Shown: positions 24,346 through 33,832 of the stretch, in pieces
Layout: the number at the start of each line of letters is the position of its first letter
Numbering within the stretch: the first letter of the stretch is position 1
Source: Streptomyces sp. NBC_00344
GTDB lineage: Bacteria; Actinomycetota; Actinomycetes; Streptomycetales; Streptomycetaceae
NCBI RefSeq assembly: GCF_036088315.1
Contig: NZ_CP107996.1
Span: forward strand, 2,624,501-2,688,500
Length of the DNA: 64,000 nt
Direction: 5' to 3'
Notes under the pieces: generated by a model
Databases searched by the model: none
What the model was told of the DNA's origin: nothing
Seen by the model: only the letters and a program-made list of their open reading frames with translations
Program-made: the position numbers and the translations under genes

Positions 24346-26745
24346 TCACTTGTCGGTGCGGTAGCTGGCGACGGCCTGCTCATAGATCTCGGTGACCTTG
24401 TCGCGCTGCGATTCGGGGCCGATGACCTGCACGATGTGATAGCGACCGCGGATGATCATCGCCACGTTGCGGACGAACACCTCGCGTCCGCTGCTGTCCT
24501 GCCAGGTGAACTGGCCTTCAGCCATCGCCTGGTTGCCGACGTCGATCCGCCGCAGCCCGGCGGCGGAGGACCAGGTGGAGTCGCGGAACGGCTTGAGCTC
24601 ACGCTCCTTGTTGCGCTGATACGCCATCGGGTCGGCACCGTCGTCCTTCACGCTGTCCCGGCCCGGCACCACGACGAGTTCGAAGTCCCCGCCGAGAAAA
24701 CGGATTTGTCCGGCGTCGTTGACCGGACGCCGGTCCCAGTCCTTGTCGACCGCGACCCGGAAACCCTCGGGATCCTTGCGGACCGCGTACCCGGCGGCCG
24801 GTCCCGCACTGTCGGGCTCGGTGCCCTGCGGCGTCCCCGGTGACGGCGACGGCCGCGCGGACGGGCCCCGGGTCGCTGTCGCCGTGCCGGCCGGGGCGGG
24901 TGCGGAGGCACCGCTGTGCGAGGGCTGCTGGGACTCGTCGGCCCTCGGCATGAACTTCAGGGCGTAGACCAGCGCGGCTATGAGCACCACCAGGATGACG
25001 ATGAGCAGGGTGCGGCCCAGCGACCTGGGCTGCCCTGCCCGCTTCGCGGTCCGCTTCGCCGGTGCCGCCTCCATGGCCCGGGGGGCCGGTATGGCCCCGG
25101 ACTCGCCGCGTCTGCCACCCCGCCTCTGCTGGCGGTGCCTGCCATGGGTGCCGTCCGCCGCGGCACCGCGGTTGCGGCGCCTGCGGACGAGTTCACCCCT
25201 GCGCCGGACGATCGGCAGCCGGGTGGCATCGGCTGCCGGGACCGGTACGATCCCCTGCCCGGCATCCGGCTCGGGCGCCGACCGCACGAGTGAGCGCAGC
25301 CAGCCGCGCAGCTCCTCCATGTCGGGCCGCTCGGTGGGGTCCTGACGCAGCAGGGACTCGACCACGGGCCGCAGTGGGCCGCACTCCTCGGCGAAGGCGG
25401 GCGGCTCGGCACAGACCAGCTGGACCAGTTCGGCGGCGCTCTCCTCGGGATAGGGGGCGTGCCCCTGGACGGCCCGGAAGAGCAGCGCGCCCAGCGCCCA
25501 GAGATCGGTGGCGGGCCCGACCGGGGCGGCGAGCTGCCAGTTCCCCTGGACGGGCCCCGCCTGTTCGGGCGCCCAGCGTTCGGTGACCGGGCCGACCACA
25601 GTGATCCGCGCCTGGCGGGCCCGCTCGGCGTCGAGTGGCGTGGCGGGGCCACGGTGGGCAGGGGCGACCGGATCCGCTCCGCCCCGGTCCCCGGGGACAG
25701 CGGCGGCAGAGCCACCCCCCGGCAGTGCCGCGGCCCGGCGGCTGTCCCGCAGATCATCGGCGCGCAGACCGTCACCCGCTCCGGAGCGGGGCTCGGCGCC
25801 GTGCCAGTAACCGGCCAGTTCCTGACGCTCGGGAGGTGACTGCCGGCTCCGTGGCCCGGCGCCGGTCTCCGGGTACCGGGCCGGCGGCCTTCCGCTGTCA
25901 CCGTGCCGCTCGGCCTCGCTCACCCTGGCGGCGGCGCGGGCGCCCGCACGGTACGCGGCTATCGCACCCGCACGGGCCGCGCGAACGTCTCCCGCGTCCG
26001 TTTCCCTGACCTCGGGCAGCGCGCCCTGCGCGCCGGGGGCCTGCCGCTGGGCCGGCAACCCCTCGTGGTGGGCCCCGTCGGGCACCCGGCCCTCGTCGTG
26101 CGGCTGGTCCTGCCGCCGGCCCTGATCGGGCGGTAAATCCGGCGCCGGCACCGGGTCGTAGCCGCACAGCGCCTCCTCCGCGGCCCCCGAAGCCAGACCG
26201 GTCAGCACCACTCTGCCGTCCTCACAGACCAGCACCGTACGGGCGGTGATGTTCCGGTGCGTCCAGCCGTGCGCGTGCAGCACGCGCAGGGCGGTGAGCA
26301 CATCGGACGCGATCTCCGCTGCGCGGTACGGGTTCAGCGGCTGGTCGGCGAGGAGCGCGGCCAGTGGCCGCGCCGCCACCAGTTCGCTCACCACCCAGAG
26401 GGACCCGCCCTCCGCGAAGACGTCGAACACCTGGTCGAGGCGGGGGTGGTCGGGTATCTGCGCGGCCGACTGCGCCGCCTCCATGGCCCGCCGCACGGCG
26501 GGCTCGGCCGGCCGCCGGGTGGTCCGGGCCGAGGCCCGCCGGGGCGAGGGCAGACCGGGGCCGGCCCCGTCGCCCTCGTCGAGCATCTCCGCGTCGACCA
26601 CCTCGGGCAACGGCACCTGGCGGACCAGGACTTCCTGGCCGCTGTAGGTGTCGAAGGCCCGGGTCTCGGCGAGTTCGAACTCGTCGGAAGGCGGCAGCGG
26701 AAGGCGGTAGCGGTCGGCCAGGACCCTTCCCGCGTACTCGTCCAC
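24346..26745 (-). CDS. membrane pseudokinase (Ser/Thr kinase homologue lacking catalytic motifs)
   Basis: 799 residues from GTG 26745, which has GGGGAGG just upstream. The N-lobe has no Gly-rich loop; the VAVK Lys is replaced by Arg (R42 in VLVRQ). HRD is H163-R-N165 and DFG is L181-T-G183. The C-lobe survives (WAPEQAG at about 391; PATDLWALGALLFRAVQG; LLRQDPTERPDMEELRGWL). About 190 residues of Arg/Asp/Gly/Pro/Ala-rich disordered sequence interrupt the activation segment (about 190-380). Membrane helix at about 579-596, then an extracellular domain with GYAVRKDPEGFRVAVDKDWD as in its neighbours. Likely a signalling scaffold or allosteric partner of the four active kinases; no phosphotransfer expected. 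Confidence 0.9.
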   Translation of the reverse strand: MDEYAGRVLADRYRLPLPPSDEFELAETRAFDTYSGQEVLVRQVPLPEVVDAEMLDEGDGAGPGLPSPRRASARTTRRPAEPAVRRAMEAAQSAAQIPDHPRLDQVFDVFAEGGSLWVVSELVAARPLAALLADQPLNPYRAAEIASDVLTALRVLHAHGWTHRNITARTVLVCEDGRVVLTGLASGAAEEALCGYDPVPAPDLPPDQGRRQDQPHDEGRVPDGAHHEGLPAQRQAPGAQGALPEVRETDAGDVRAARAGAIAAYRAGARAAARVSEAERHGDSGRPPARYPETGAGPRSRQSPPERQELAGYWHGAEPRSGAGDGLRADDLRDSRRAAALPGGGSAAAVPGDRGGADPVAPAHRGPATPLDAERARQARITVVGPVTERWAPEQAGPVQGNWQLAAPVGPATDLWALGALLFRAVQGHAPYPEESAAELVQLVCAEPPAFAEECGPLRPVVESLLRQDPTERPDMEELRGWLRSLVRSAPEPDAGQGIVPVPAADATRLPIVRRRGELVRRRRNRGAAADGTHGRHRQQRRGGRRGESGAIPAPRAMEAAPAKRTAKRAGQPRSLGRTLLIVILVVLIAALVYALKFMPRADESQQPSHSGASAPAPAGTATATRGPSARPSPSPGTPQGTEPDSAGPAAGYAVRKDPEGFRVAVDKDWDRRPVNDAGQIRFLGGDFELVVVPGRDSVKDDGADPMAYQRNKERELKPFRDSTWSSAAGLRRIDVGNQAMAEGQFTWQDSSGREVFVRNVAMIIRGRYHIVQVIGPESQRDKVTEIYEQAVASYRTDK

Positions 26746-26868
26746 GACGCCTCCCCGGAGCGTGCTGTTCCCTGGTCTCAGGGACCGGTTCAATCCGTCA
26801 ATTGCGGTCGATTACGGGCCCATTGCGGCTGCGTACGGTCCGCTTCCTCTCACAATACGTGTTCTCGG

Positions 26869-28848
26869 TCACTTCTTGGGGCTGAACGTCTTGAACGCCG
26901 TATCACGCAGCGTGCGGCACTCGTCGCCGTCCCATTCGCTCGCCTTGCAGCTGACCATGATGGAGTACCCGCCATGGGCGTCCACCTTGAAGCCGCGGTT
27001 GAGCACCCTGATGCGCTCGCCGTGCTGGTCCCGTTCGAACTTCCAGTCGGCGACGGTCGGATAGCCGTTGTACGAGACCTTGTCTATACCGAGGTGCTTG
27101 TAGCCGCTCATGCTGGCCCGGGCACCGCCCACCGCGGCCTGCCAGGCTGCGGCGGCATCGTCCGTGGGAGAACCGTTGAAGTCGATCTGGACGCGCGGGA
27201 AGTCCTGGTGGGCGCTGTAGATGCCGCCCGAGTTCTGACCCGCTATCGACCAGCGCTTGAAGGTGGCGGGCATCGCCATCGAGAAGTGGAACCGGGTGTC
27301 CGTGACGGTCTTGTAGCCGCTGGGCAGTGAGTCACCGGCCGGCGGATCGGCGGACGCCGGGTCGTCCGGGCCCGGTGATTCGCCACCGCCGTTCTGCCCC
27401 TTGCCGCTGTCGTCGCTCGCGCCCTGGTCGCCCTTGCCGCCCTGCTCGCCCGTCTTCCCTCCGCTGCTGCCGCTGCTCTTGCCCTTGCCCTTGGTGTCGT
27501 CCCCGGCGGCAGCCGCACTCGAGCTCTTGTCCGCCCTGGGCTTGCCCTGACTGCCCGTGTCCTTGTCGTCGCCCCCGCCCAGCATGAAGGAGAGAACCGT
27601 CCCGAACAGGGCGAGCACCACCACAACGGCGATGATGATCAGGGTCCGGCGTGGCACGACATCGGTCAGCGGCGCCCTGACCCGTGCGGGCCGGCCGCCG
27701 GCCGTGTCGGCGGGCTCCGCCGGAGCGGCACCGGGCCTGGCGTTGCGAACGGACTTCAGCGCGCTGCGAACCCGTTCCGCCGCGGCCGTCTCCAGCACGT
27801 TGGGGACCTTGAACTCGCGGGGTGCGGCCGGCTCCCCGGCCGCCGTGCCGGGGGCTGCGGGACCGGTCTTCGGCTTCGTCCCGGCCTTCGGCTTGTTCTT
27901 GGGCTTGTTCTTCGGCGGCTTGGGCTTCGGCTCGTCGGGCACCGGCGGCAGCGGGACCACCCGTGTGGCGTCCGACGCCACGGGTCCGGCCTCGCTCTCC
28001 GGCTTCTCCGGGGCATCGACCACCGCGTTGAGCAACTTCCGGGCTCCGGCGTCGTCCAGACGCTGCGCCGGGTCCTTGGCGAGCAGCCCGTAGATGACCT
28101 CCGACAGAGCGCCCGCGTTCTTCGGCGGATCGACCGGCTCGGTCATCACGGCGGTGAGGGTCGCGATGGCCGACCCCTTGTCGTACGGGGGCGATCCCTC
28201 GACGCTGGCGTACAGCAGTCCGCCCAGCGACCAGAGGTCGGCCGGCGGGCCCGGCTTGTGGCCGCGGGCTCGCTCGGGCGAGATGTAGGAGGGCGCGCCG
28301 ACGAGCATGCCGGTCGACGTCACCGAAGGGTCGCCCTCGACCTGGGCGATCCCGAAGTCGGTCAGCACGACCCGGCCGTCCTCGGCGATCAGGACGTTCG
28401 ACGGCTTCACATCGCGGTGCAGGATGCCTTCACGGTGTGCGAGCCGCAGCACGTCGAGGATCGCGAGACCCACCTCGGCCGCACGCCGGGGAGTGAGGAC
28501 GCCCTTCTCCCGGACCAACTCGGCCAGCGAGCAGCCTTCGACGAGTTCCATGACGATCCACGGACGATCGTCCTCGTCCACCACGTCGTAGACGGTCACC
28601 GCACCGTTGTTACGGATCCTGGCGATCGCCTTCGCCTCGCGCAGTGTGCGCGTGACAAGCCTTCGCTTCTCGTCCTCCTCGATGGCCGAGGGGAAACGCA
28701 GCTCCTTCACGGCGACAGTGCGGCCGAGCGTCTCGTCCACGGCCCGCCAGACCGTGCCCATGCCACCCTTGCCGAGCACCTCTCCAAGCCGGTACCGCCC
28801 AGCCAGGAGGCGCCCCTTGGGTTCCTTCGCCTGCTCCGCCTCCGACAT
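26869..28848 (-). CDS. membrane Ser/Thr protein kinase (kinase 1 of cluster)
   Basis: 659 residues from ATG 28848, preceded by AGAGGGG; an alternative start at 28863 adds 5 residues. Kinase domain about 18-275: VLGKGGMGTVW, Lys48 in VAVK, H144-R-D146-V-K-P-S-N, D164-F-G, APSYISPER. A Lys/Pro-rich juxtamembrane linker (KPKPPKNKPKNKPKAGTKPK) is followed by a membrane helix at about 402-424, then a Gly/Ser/Lys-rich stalk and an extracellular domain starting GYKTVTDTRFHFSMAMP. First gene of the five-kinase cluster; divergent from the serine hydrolase at 28968. Confidence 0.94.
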   Translation of the reverse strand: MSEAEQAKEPKGRLLAGRYRLGEVLGKGGMGTVWRAVDETLGRTVAVKELRFPSAIEEDEKRRLVTRTLREAKAIARIRNNGAVTVYDVVDEDDRPWIVMELVEGCSLAELVREKGVLTPRRAAEVGLAILDVLRLAHREGILHRDVKPSNVLIAEDGRVVLTDFGIAQVEGDPSVTSTGMLVGAPSYISPERARGHKPGPPADLWSLGGLLYASVEGSPPYDKGSAIATLTAVMTEPVDPPKNAGALSEVIYGLLAKDPAQRLDDAGARKLLNAVVDAPEKPESEAGPVASDATRVVPLPPVPDEPKPKPPKNKPKNKPKAGTKPKTGPAAPGTAAGEPAAPREFKVPNVLETAAAERVRSALKSVRNARPGAAPAEPADTAGGRPARVRAPLTDVVPRRTLIIIAVVVVLALFGTVLSFMLGGGDDKDTGSQGKPRADKSSSAAAAGDDTKGKGKSSGSSGGKTGEQGGKGDQGASDDSGKGQNGGGESPGPDDPASADPPAGDSLPSGYKTVTDTRFHFSMAMPATFKRWSIAGQNSGGIYSAHQDFPRVQIDFNGSPTDDAAAAWQAAVGGARASMSGYKHLGIDKVSYNGYPTVADWKFERDQHGERIRVLNRGFKVDAHGGYSIMVSCKASEWDGDECRTLRDTAFKTFSPKK

Positions 28849-28967
28849 GCGTCCCCTCTGCATTCAACCCGCCCTGGCAGAGCGACCATTGTCCCTCACC
28901 CCGGGACCGGTGATGGTGCGGGGTCCGCAGGTGACCATCATGGGGCATGGAGGAAGGATTCCCCGCC

Positions 28968-29999
28968 ATGCCCAAGCTCCGCCTGCTGCTCGCAGCCCCA
29001 CTGGCCCTGGCCCTGCTCGGTGCGACCACCGCATCCCTGCCCGGAGAACCCCGGGTCAAGCCAGTGCCCGGTGCACTGACCCGTCTGGTCTCCGACGGCG
29101 GGGCGCCCGGCGCGGCGCTCCTCGGGCAGAACGCCACCGGCGCCCGCTTCCGCAGCGCCGGCCACGGACTCCACCGGCGGGACCGATTCCGGGTGGGCAG
29201 CATCACCAAGACCTTCGTCGCCACGGTCGTGCTCCAACTCGTCGCCGAGCACCGGCTCGCCCTGTCCGACACGGTGGCCGACCATCTGCCCCGGCTGATC
29301 CGGGGCGATGGGAACGACGGCCGCCGTATCACCCTGCGCGCCCTGCTCTCCCATACCAGCGGCCTCTACAACTACACCGCCGATGCCGGCCCTCCGCCGC
29401 ACTCCGCCCTCTCCGCCGTGCGCGTCGCGCTCTCCCATCCGCCGGTCCGGCGAGGCAGGTTCGCGTACTCCAACACCGACTACTCCGTGCTCGGCCTGAT
29501 AATCCGGCAGACCACAGGCCACTCCTACGCCGCCGAGGCCAGGCGCCGCATCATCGCCCCGCTGCGTCTCGGCGGCACTTCCTTCCCCGGAGCGGCCACC
29601 GCACTGCCCGAGCCGCACGGCCCCGGCTACTCATCGGGCCGTGATGTCACCGCCTTCGACCCGCGCGTCGCCGGTGCGGCCGGCGAACTGATATCGACGC
29701 TCGCCGATCTGAACCGTTTCTACCGGGCGTTGCTCGGCGGCCGGCTGCTGCCGGCCGTCCAGCGGCGCGAGTTGCTGGACACCCGGGGCACCGGGGGCGC
29801 GTACGGCCTGGGCATCTATCCGGAACGGATGCCCTGCGGGGTGGTGGTGTGGGGACACAACGGACGGATAGCCGGGAGTTACGTACGCGCCGCCACGACG
29901 GCCCACGGGGGCCGTACGGTGACGTTTCGCGTCAATACGGATGATCCGATGGCCACCGGCCTCGAACGCGACGTACTGAACTCCGCATTCTGCCGGTGA
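28968..29999 (+). CDS. secreted serine hydrolase (beta-lactamase / D-Ala-D-Ala carboxypeptidase class C-like)
   Basis: 343 residues from ATG 28968, with GGAGGAAGG about 11 bases upstream; an ATG at 28947 would add seven residues. Signal peptide MPKLRLLLAAPLALALLG. Class C/penicillin-binding domain: SxxK as SITKTF, YxN as YSNTDYSVLG, and a C-terminal HNG (WGHNGRIAGS) for the KTG position. Such enzymes act on peptidoglycan stems, beta-lactams or small esters outside the cell; the exact substrate is unknown. Convergent with glpD, with hairpins between. Confidence 0.9.
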   Translation: MPKLRLLLAAPLALALLGATTASLPGEPRVKPVPGALTRLVSDGGAPGAALLGQNATGARFRSAGHGLHRRDRFRVGSITKTFVATVVLQLVAEHRLALSDTVADHLPRLIRGDGNDGRRITLRALLSHTSGLYNYTADAGPPPHSALSAVRVALSHPPVRRGRFAYSNTDYSVLGLIIRQTTGHSYAAEARRRIIAPLRLGGTSFPGAATALPEPHGPGYSSGRDVTAFDPRVAGAAGELISTLADLNRFYRALLGGRLLPAVQRRELLDTRGTGGAYGLGIYPERMPCGVVVWGHNGRIAGSYVRAATTAHGGRTVTFRVNTDDPMATGLERDVLNSAFCR

Positions 30000-30004
30000 C
30001 ACCG

Positions 30005-30040
30005 GGCGCCGCGCGGCGCCGTGCCCGCCCGCGCGGCGCC
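30005..30040. terminator. hairpin region between serine hydrolase and glpD
   Basis: GGCGCC-GCGC-GGCGCC at 30005-30020; the left arm can alternatively pair over 10 bases with an identical copy of the right arm at 30031-30040. Lies 6 bases after the hydrolase stop and 45 from the glpD stop. Confidence 0.55.
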
Positions 30041-30084
30041 GCTCGTGACGAGGGACACCGGTGCGGACGGGCGGTCGCACCCGC

Positions 30085-31794
30085 CTACCCCAGCGGCGCG
30101 ATGTCGGGCGCTCCCAGCCTGGCCGCGTCCGCGGTCAGGTCGTCCGGCTGCCGCTGCGACTCCCGCTCGGCCTGCACCCGCTTCTCGTAGTGCTCGACCT
30201 CCTTCTCGATCTGGCCCTTGTCCCAGCCGAGGACCGGCGCCATCAGTTCCGCGACCTCCCTGGCGCACCGGGTCCCCCGGTCGAAGGTCTCGATCGAGAT
30301 CCGGGTGCGCCGGGTCAGTACGTCGTCCAGATGCCGTGCACTCTCATGGGACGCGGCGTACACGACCTCGGCCCGCAGATAGTCGTCGGCGCCGGTCAGC
30401 GGCTTGCCGAGCGAGGAGTCGGCCGCGATCAGGTCCAGGAGCTCCTGGGTCGTCGCCCCGAAACGGTTGAGCAGGTGTTCCACCCGGGCCACATGCAGAC
30501 CGGTCCTGGCCGCGATGCCCGCCCTGGCGTTCCACAGGGCGTTGTAGCCCTCGGCTCCGATCAGCGGCACATTCTCCGTGACGCACTCGGCGACCCGCTG
30601 GTCCAGGGCGTGCACCGCCGCGTCGACCGCGTCCTTGGCCATCACCCGGTACGTCGTGTACTTGCCGCCGGCCACCACCACGAGACCGGGCACCGGATGC
30701 GCCACCGTGTGCTCCCTCGAGAGCTTGCTGGTCGCGTCGGACTCCCCGGCCAGCAGGGGCCGCAGGCCCGCGTACACGCCCTCGACGTCGTCCCGGGTCA
30801 GCGGCACCGCGAGCACCGAGTTGACGTGCTCCAGCAGATAGTCGATATCGGCGCTGGACGCGGCCGGATGGGCCTTGTCGAGATCCCAGTCCGTGTCGGT
30901 CGTCCCCACGATCCAGTGCCGCCCCCAGGGGATCACGAACAGCACCGACTTCTCTGTCCGCAGGATCAGCCCTGTCGTGGAGTGGATCCGGTCCTTGGGT
31001 ACGACCAGATGAATGCCCTTCGACGCCCGCACATGGAACTGTCCGCGTTCCCCGATCAGCGCCTGGGTGTCGTCGGTCCACACCCCGGTGGCGTTGACCA
31101 CCTGCTTGGCGCGGATCGCGTACTCGCGGCCCCCCTCGACGTCCTTGACCCGTACACCGACGACCCGCTCACCCTCCCGCAGAAAGGCGATGACCTTGGC
31201 CCGGTTGGCGACCAGCGCTCCATAGCTCGCGGCCGTCCGCACCAGGGTCGTCACATAGCGCGCGTCGTCCATCTGCGCGTCGTAGTACTGCAGAGCCCCG
31301 ACCAGTGCGTCCTTCTTCAGGGCCGGTGCCACCCGCAGGGCGTGTTTGCGGGTCAGATGGCGGTGGGACGGCAGACCGCGGCCGTGCCCCGAGGAGATCG
31401 ACATCGCGTCGTACAGCGCGACACCCGAGCCCGCGTAGAGCCGCTCCCAGCCCTTGTGCTGAAGCGGGTAGAGAAACGGCACCGGCTTCACGAGATGTGG
31501 GGCCAACCGCTCCAGAAGCAGGCCGCGCTCCTTGAGCGCTTCTCTGACCAGGGCGAAGTCGAGCATCTCGAGATAGCGCAGACCGCCGTGAATGAGCTTG
31601 CTCGACCGGCTCGATGTGCCCGAGGCCCAGTCCCGCGCCTCGACGAGGCCGGTCGCGAGGCCGCGCGTCGCGGCGTCGAGCGCCGTGCCCGCGCCGACCA
31701 CCCCGGCGCCCACCACCAGTACATCCAGTTCACGCTCGGCCATCCCGGCGAGCGCATCGGAGCGCTCGTCGGGTCCCAGTGTCGCTGTCCTCAC
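30085..31794 (-). CDS. glpD: aerobic glycerol-3-phosphate dehydrogenase
   Basis: 569 residues from GTG 31794, which has GGGAGG 6 bases upstream. FAD motif LDVLVVGAGVVGAGTALDAA, then the GlpD signature ASGTSSRSSKLIHGGLRYLE. Substrate-domain blocks VVNATGVWTDD and IPWGRHWIVGTTDTDWDLDK are intact, and the C-terminal cap domain (about 430-560) is present. Oxidises glycerol-3-phosphate to DHAP at the inner membrane and feeds electrons to quinone. No glpF/glpK nearby, as in other scattered actinobacterial glp genes. 210 bp divergent from the nucleotide-sugar dehydrogenase gene. Confidence 0.96.
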   Translation of the reverse strand: MRTATLGPDERSDALAGMAERELDVLVVGAGVVGAGTALDAATRGLATGLVEARDWASGTSSRSSKLIHGGLRYLEMLDFALVREALKERGLLLERLAPHLVKPVPFLYPLQHKGWERLYAGSGVALYDAMSISSGHGRGLPSHRHLTRKHALRVAPALKKDALVGALQYYDAQMDDARYVTTLVRTAASYGALVANRAKVIAFLREGERVVGVRVKDVEGGREYAIRAKQVVNATGVWTDDTQALIGERGQFHVRASKGIHLVVPKDRIHSTTGLILRTEKSVLFVIPWGRHWIVGTTDTDWDLDKAHPAASSADIDYLLEHVNSVLAVPLTRDDVEGVYAGLRPLLAGESDATSKLSREHTVAHPVPGLVVVAGGKYTTYRVMAKDAVDAAVHALDQRVAECVTENVPLIGAEGYNALWNARAGIAARTGLHVARVEHLLNRFGATTQELLDLIAADSSLGKPLTGADDYLRAEVVYAASHESARHLDDVLTRRTRISIETFDRGTRCAREVAELMAPVLGWDKGQIEKEVEHYEKRVQAERESQRQPDDLTADAARLGAPDIAPLG

Positions 31795-32005
31795 TGTTGC
31801 CTCCCGCGTAGATCCGGTCGGGCGTACACCCACGATTCTGTCCGTCCTCACCGACTTCAGCCACCGACTGTGGACAACACTCGGTCACCTTGGCTCGCCC
31901 AATGCCAGAAAACGGTCATATTTACTCCTAACCTGACATTGCATTGCCCAACAGGACTTGCGAACTCGTCCCCCTCCGGCTATTGGGAAGGACGGACCCA
32001 CCCCC

Positions 32006-33256
32006 ATGCCCGCAGATCTCGCCGTCATCGGCCTCGGCCACCTCGGCCTGCCGCTCGCCCAGGCCGCTGTGGCCACCGGCCTCGAAACCATCGGTTACGA
32101 CACCGACCCGCACCGGCTGCGGCAACTGGCGGCCGGGCACCCCCCTGTCGACGGCTCGCTCAGCGCCGCAGACATCCGCCGGATGCTCTCGGGAGGCTTC
32201 CGGACCGTCACCGACCCGGCCCAGCTGGGCCGGGTCCGTACCGCCGTCATCTGCGCGCCCACTCCACTGGGCGAAGCCCGGGCGCTCGATCTGACTCCGG
32301 TCACCGACGCGACCCGCGCACTCGCGGCCCGGCTCCGGCCACACACCACCGTCATCATCGAATCGGCCGTCTATCCGGGCACCACCGAGGAGATCCTCCG
32401 TCCGCTGCTCGAAGAGGGCTCCGGGCTACGGGCAGGGCGGGACTTCCATCTCGCCTACTCGCCCAGCCGGCTCGACCCGGGCGGCCGCGGTCACTCGTAT
32501 GCCGCGACCCCCAAGGTGATCGGCGGTCTCACACCAGCCTGCACCGAGTCGGCCGCCGCCTTCTTCGGACGGCTCAGCGACAAGGTGGTCCGGGCGCGAG
32601 GTCCGCGCGAGGCCGAAATGACGAAAGTGCTCGAAACCAACTTCCGGCATGTCAATATCGCGCTGGTCAACGAGATGGCCGTGCTCTGCCATGAGCTGGG
32701 TGTCGACCTCTGGGACGTCATCCGCTGCGCCGAGACGAAGCCCTTCGGCTTCCAGCCCTTCCGCCCCGGCCCCGGCGTCGGTGGCCACGGCGTCCCGGTG
32801 GACACCGCAGGGCCCCCGCACACGGTCCGGCCACTGCGCATGGTCGAACTCGCGCAGCAGGTCAACGACCGCATGCCGCAGTACGTCATCCAGCGGTCCG
32901 CCACCCTGCTCAACGAGCACGGCAAGTCCGCGCGCGGTGCCCGAGTGCTGCTCCTCGGGGTGACGTACAGACCGGATCTCGCCGACCAGGAGAACTCCCC
33001 GGCCGGCGAGATCGCCAGGCGGCTGATGGATCTCGGCGCATCGGTCAGCTATCACGACCCGTACGTCCCCGACTGGCGCATCCGCGACGTGCCGGTACCC
33101 CGCGCCGACTCCCTCTACGAGGCCGCCGCCGCCGCGGATCTCACCCTGCTGCTCCAGCACCACCGCACGTACGACCTCCAGGGCCTCTCGGTGAAGGCGC
33201 AACTGCTGCTGGACACCAGGGGAGCCACCCCGGTCGGAGCCGCCCACCGCCTCTGA
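32006..33256 (+). CDS. nucleotide-sugar dehydrogenase homologue with catalytic Cys replaced by Gly
   Basis: 416 residues from ATG 32006. Rossmann NAD site LAVIGLGHLGLPLAQAAVAT; central domain EAEMTKVLETNFRHVNIALV with the conserved Lys and Asn; C-terminal UDP-binding domain. In UDP-Glc/UDP-ManNAc dehydrogenases the thiohemiacetal Cys sits in GGHC-x-P-x-D; here the segment reads GPGVGGHGVPVDTAG, with a GGC Gly codon where TGC would give Cys. The rest of the fold is intact and the frame is open. Possibly inactive, single-step or repurposed. Divergent from glpD. Confidence 0.88.
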   Translation: MPADLAVIGLGHLGLPLAQAAVATGLETIGYDTDPHRLRQLAAGHPPVDGSLSAADIRRMLSGGFRTVTDPAQLGRVRTAVICAPTPLGEARALDLTPVTDATRALAARLRPHTTVIIESAVYPGTTEEILRPLLEEGSGLRAGRDFHLAYSPSRLDPGGRGHSYAATPKVIGGLTPACTESAAAFFGRLSDKVVRARGPREAEMTKVLETNFRHVNIALVNEMAVLCHELGVDLWDVIRCAETKPFGFQPFRPGPGVGGHGVPVDTAGPPHTVRPLRMVELAQQVNDRMPQYVIQRSATLLNEHGKSARGARVLLLGVTYRPDLADQENSPAGEIARRLMDLGASVSYHDPYVPDWRIRDVPVPRADSLYEAAAAADLTLLLQHHRTYDLQGLSVKAQLLLDTRGATPVGAAHRL

Positions 33257-33333
33257 ACGCTGCGGCGTACTGCTAGCCTGCGGCGTTCACCTGTCGCACA
33301 ACAGTGCGCTTCTGTCCCAGGGGGGACCCCAGC

Positions 33334-33825
33334 ATGAGCCAGTCCGTACCACCGCCATATCCGTCGGACCCGTCCCAGCCTCCGCAGACCTTCGGCTACC
33401 CGATGGCTCCGCCGCCCGCCCCGGTACGGAACAACATCGCCGGCGGGATCGTGGTCGCCTTCATCGCCGCCGTCGCCGTGGGGGCCGCTTACGGGGGCAT
33501 CCTGGGCGCCACCAAGCACGAGATCGGCTACGCGGCCATCGCCGTCGGGTTCATCATCGGCTTCGCCGCGGGCAAGGTGGGCGGCGACCACGTGGGGCTT
33601 GCGGTCTTCAGCGCGGTGTTCTCGCTGGCCTCCGTCTACTTCGGCCAGCTGCTCGGCGAGGCGATCATCGCCACGAAGCACGCGCCGGTCTCCGTGTCGG
33701 AACTCTTCTTCCAGCACTTCGGTCTGCTCAACGACGCCTGGCGGGCCGACTCCGACGTCATGAGCTACGTGTTCATCGCGATCGCGGTGGGGGCGTCCTT
33801 CGCGGGCATGAAGCGGGCCGTCTGA
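33334..33825 (+). CDS. four-helix membrane protein with Pro-rich N-terminus
   Basis: 163 residues from ATG 33334, with GGGGGGACC upstream. About 30 residues of Pro/Ser/Tyr-rich cytoplasmic lead (SVPPPYPSDPSQPPQTFGYP), then four hydrophobic helices separated by short loops (IAGGIVVAFIAAVAVGAAYG, YAAIAVGFIIGFAAGKVGG, VGLAVFSAVFSLASVYFGQL and a C-terminal YVFIAIAVGASFAGM). A KVGG-type glycine hinge is present. Many streptomycete proteins have this layout; no function is assigned. Transcribed alone, followed by a large terminator. Confidence 0.75.
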   Translation: MSQSVPPPYPSDPSQPPQTFGYPMAPPPAPVRNNIAGGIVVAFIAAVAVGAAYGGILGATKHEIGYAAIAVGFIIGFAAGKVGGDHVGLAVFSAVFSLASVYFGQLLGEAIIATKHAPVSVSELFFQHFGLLNDAWRADSDVMSYVFIAIAVGASFAGMKRAV

Positions 33826-33832
33826 CCTCGGA

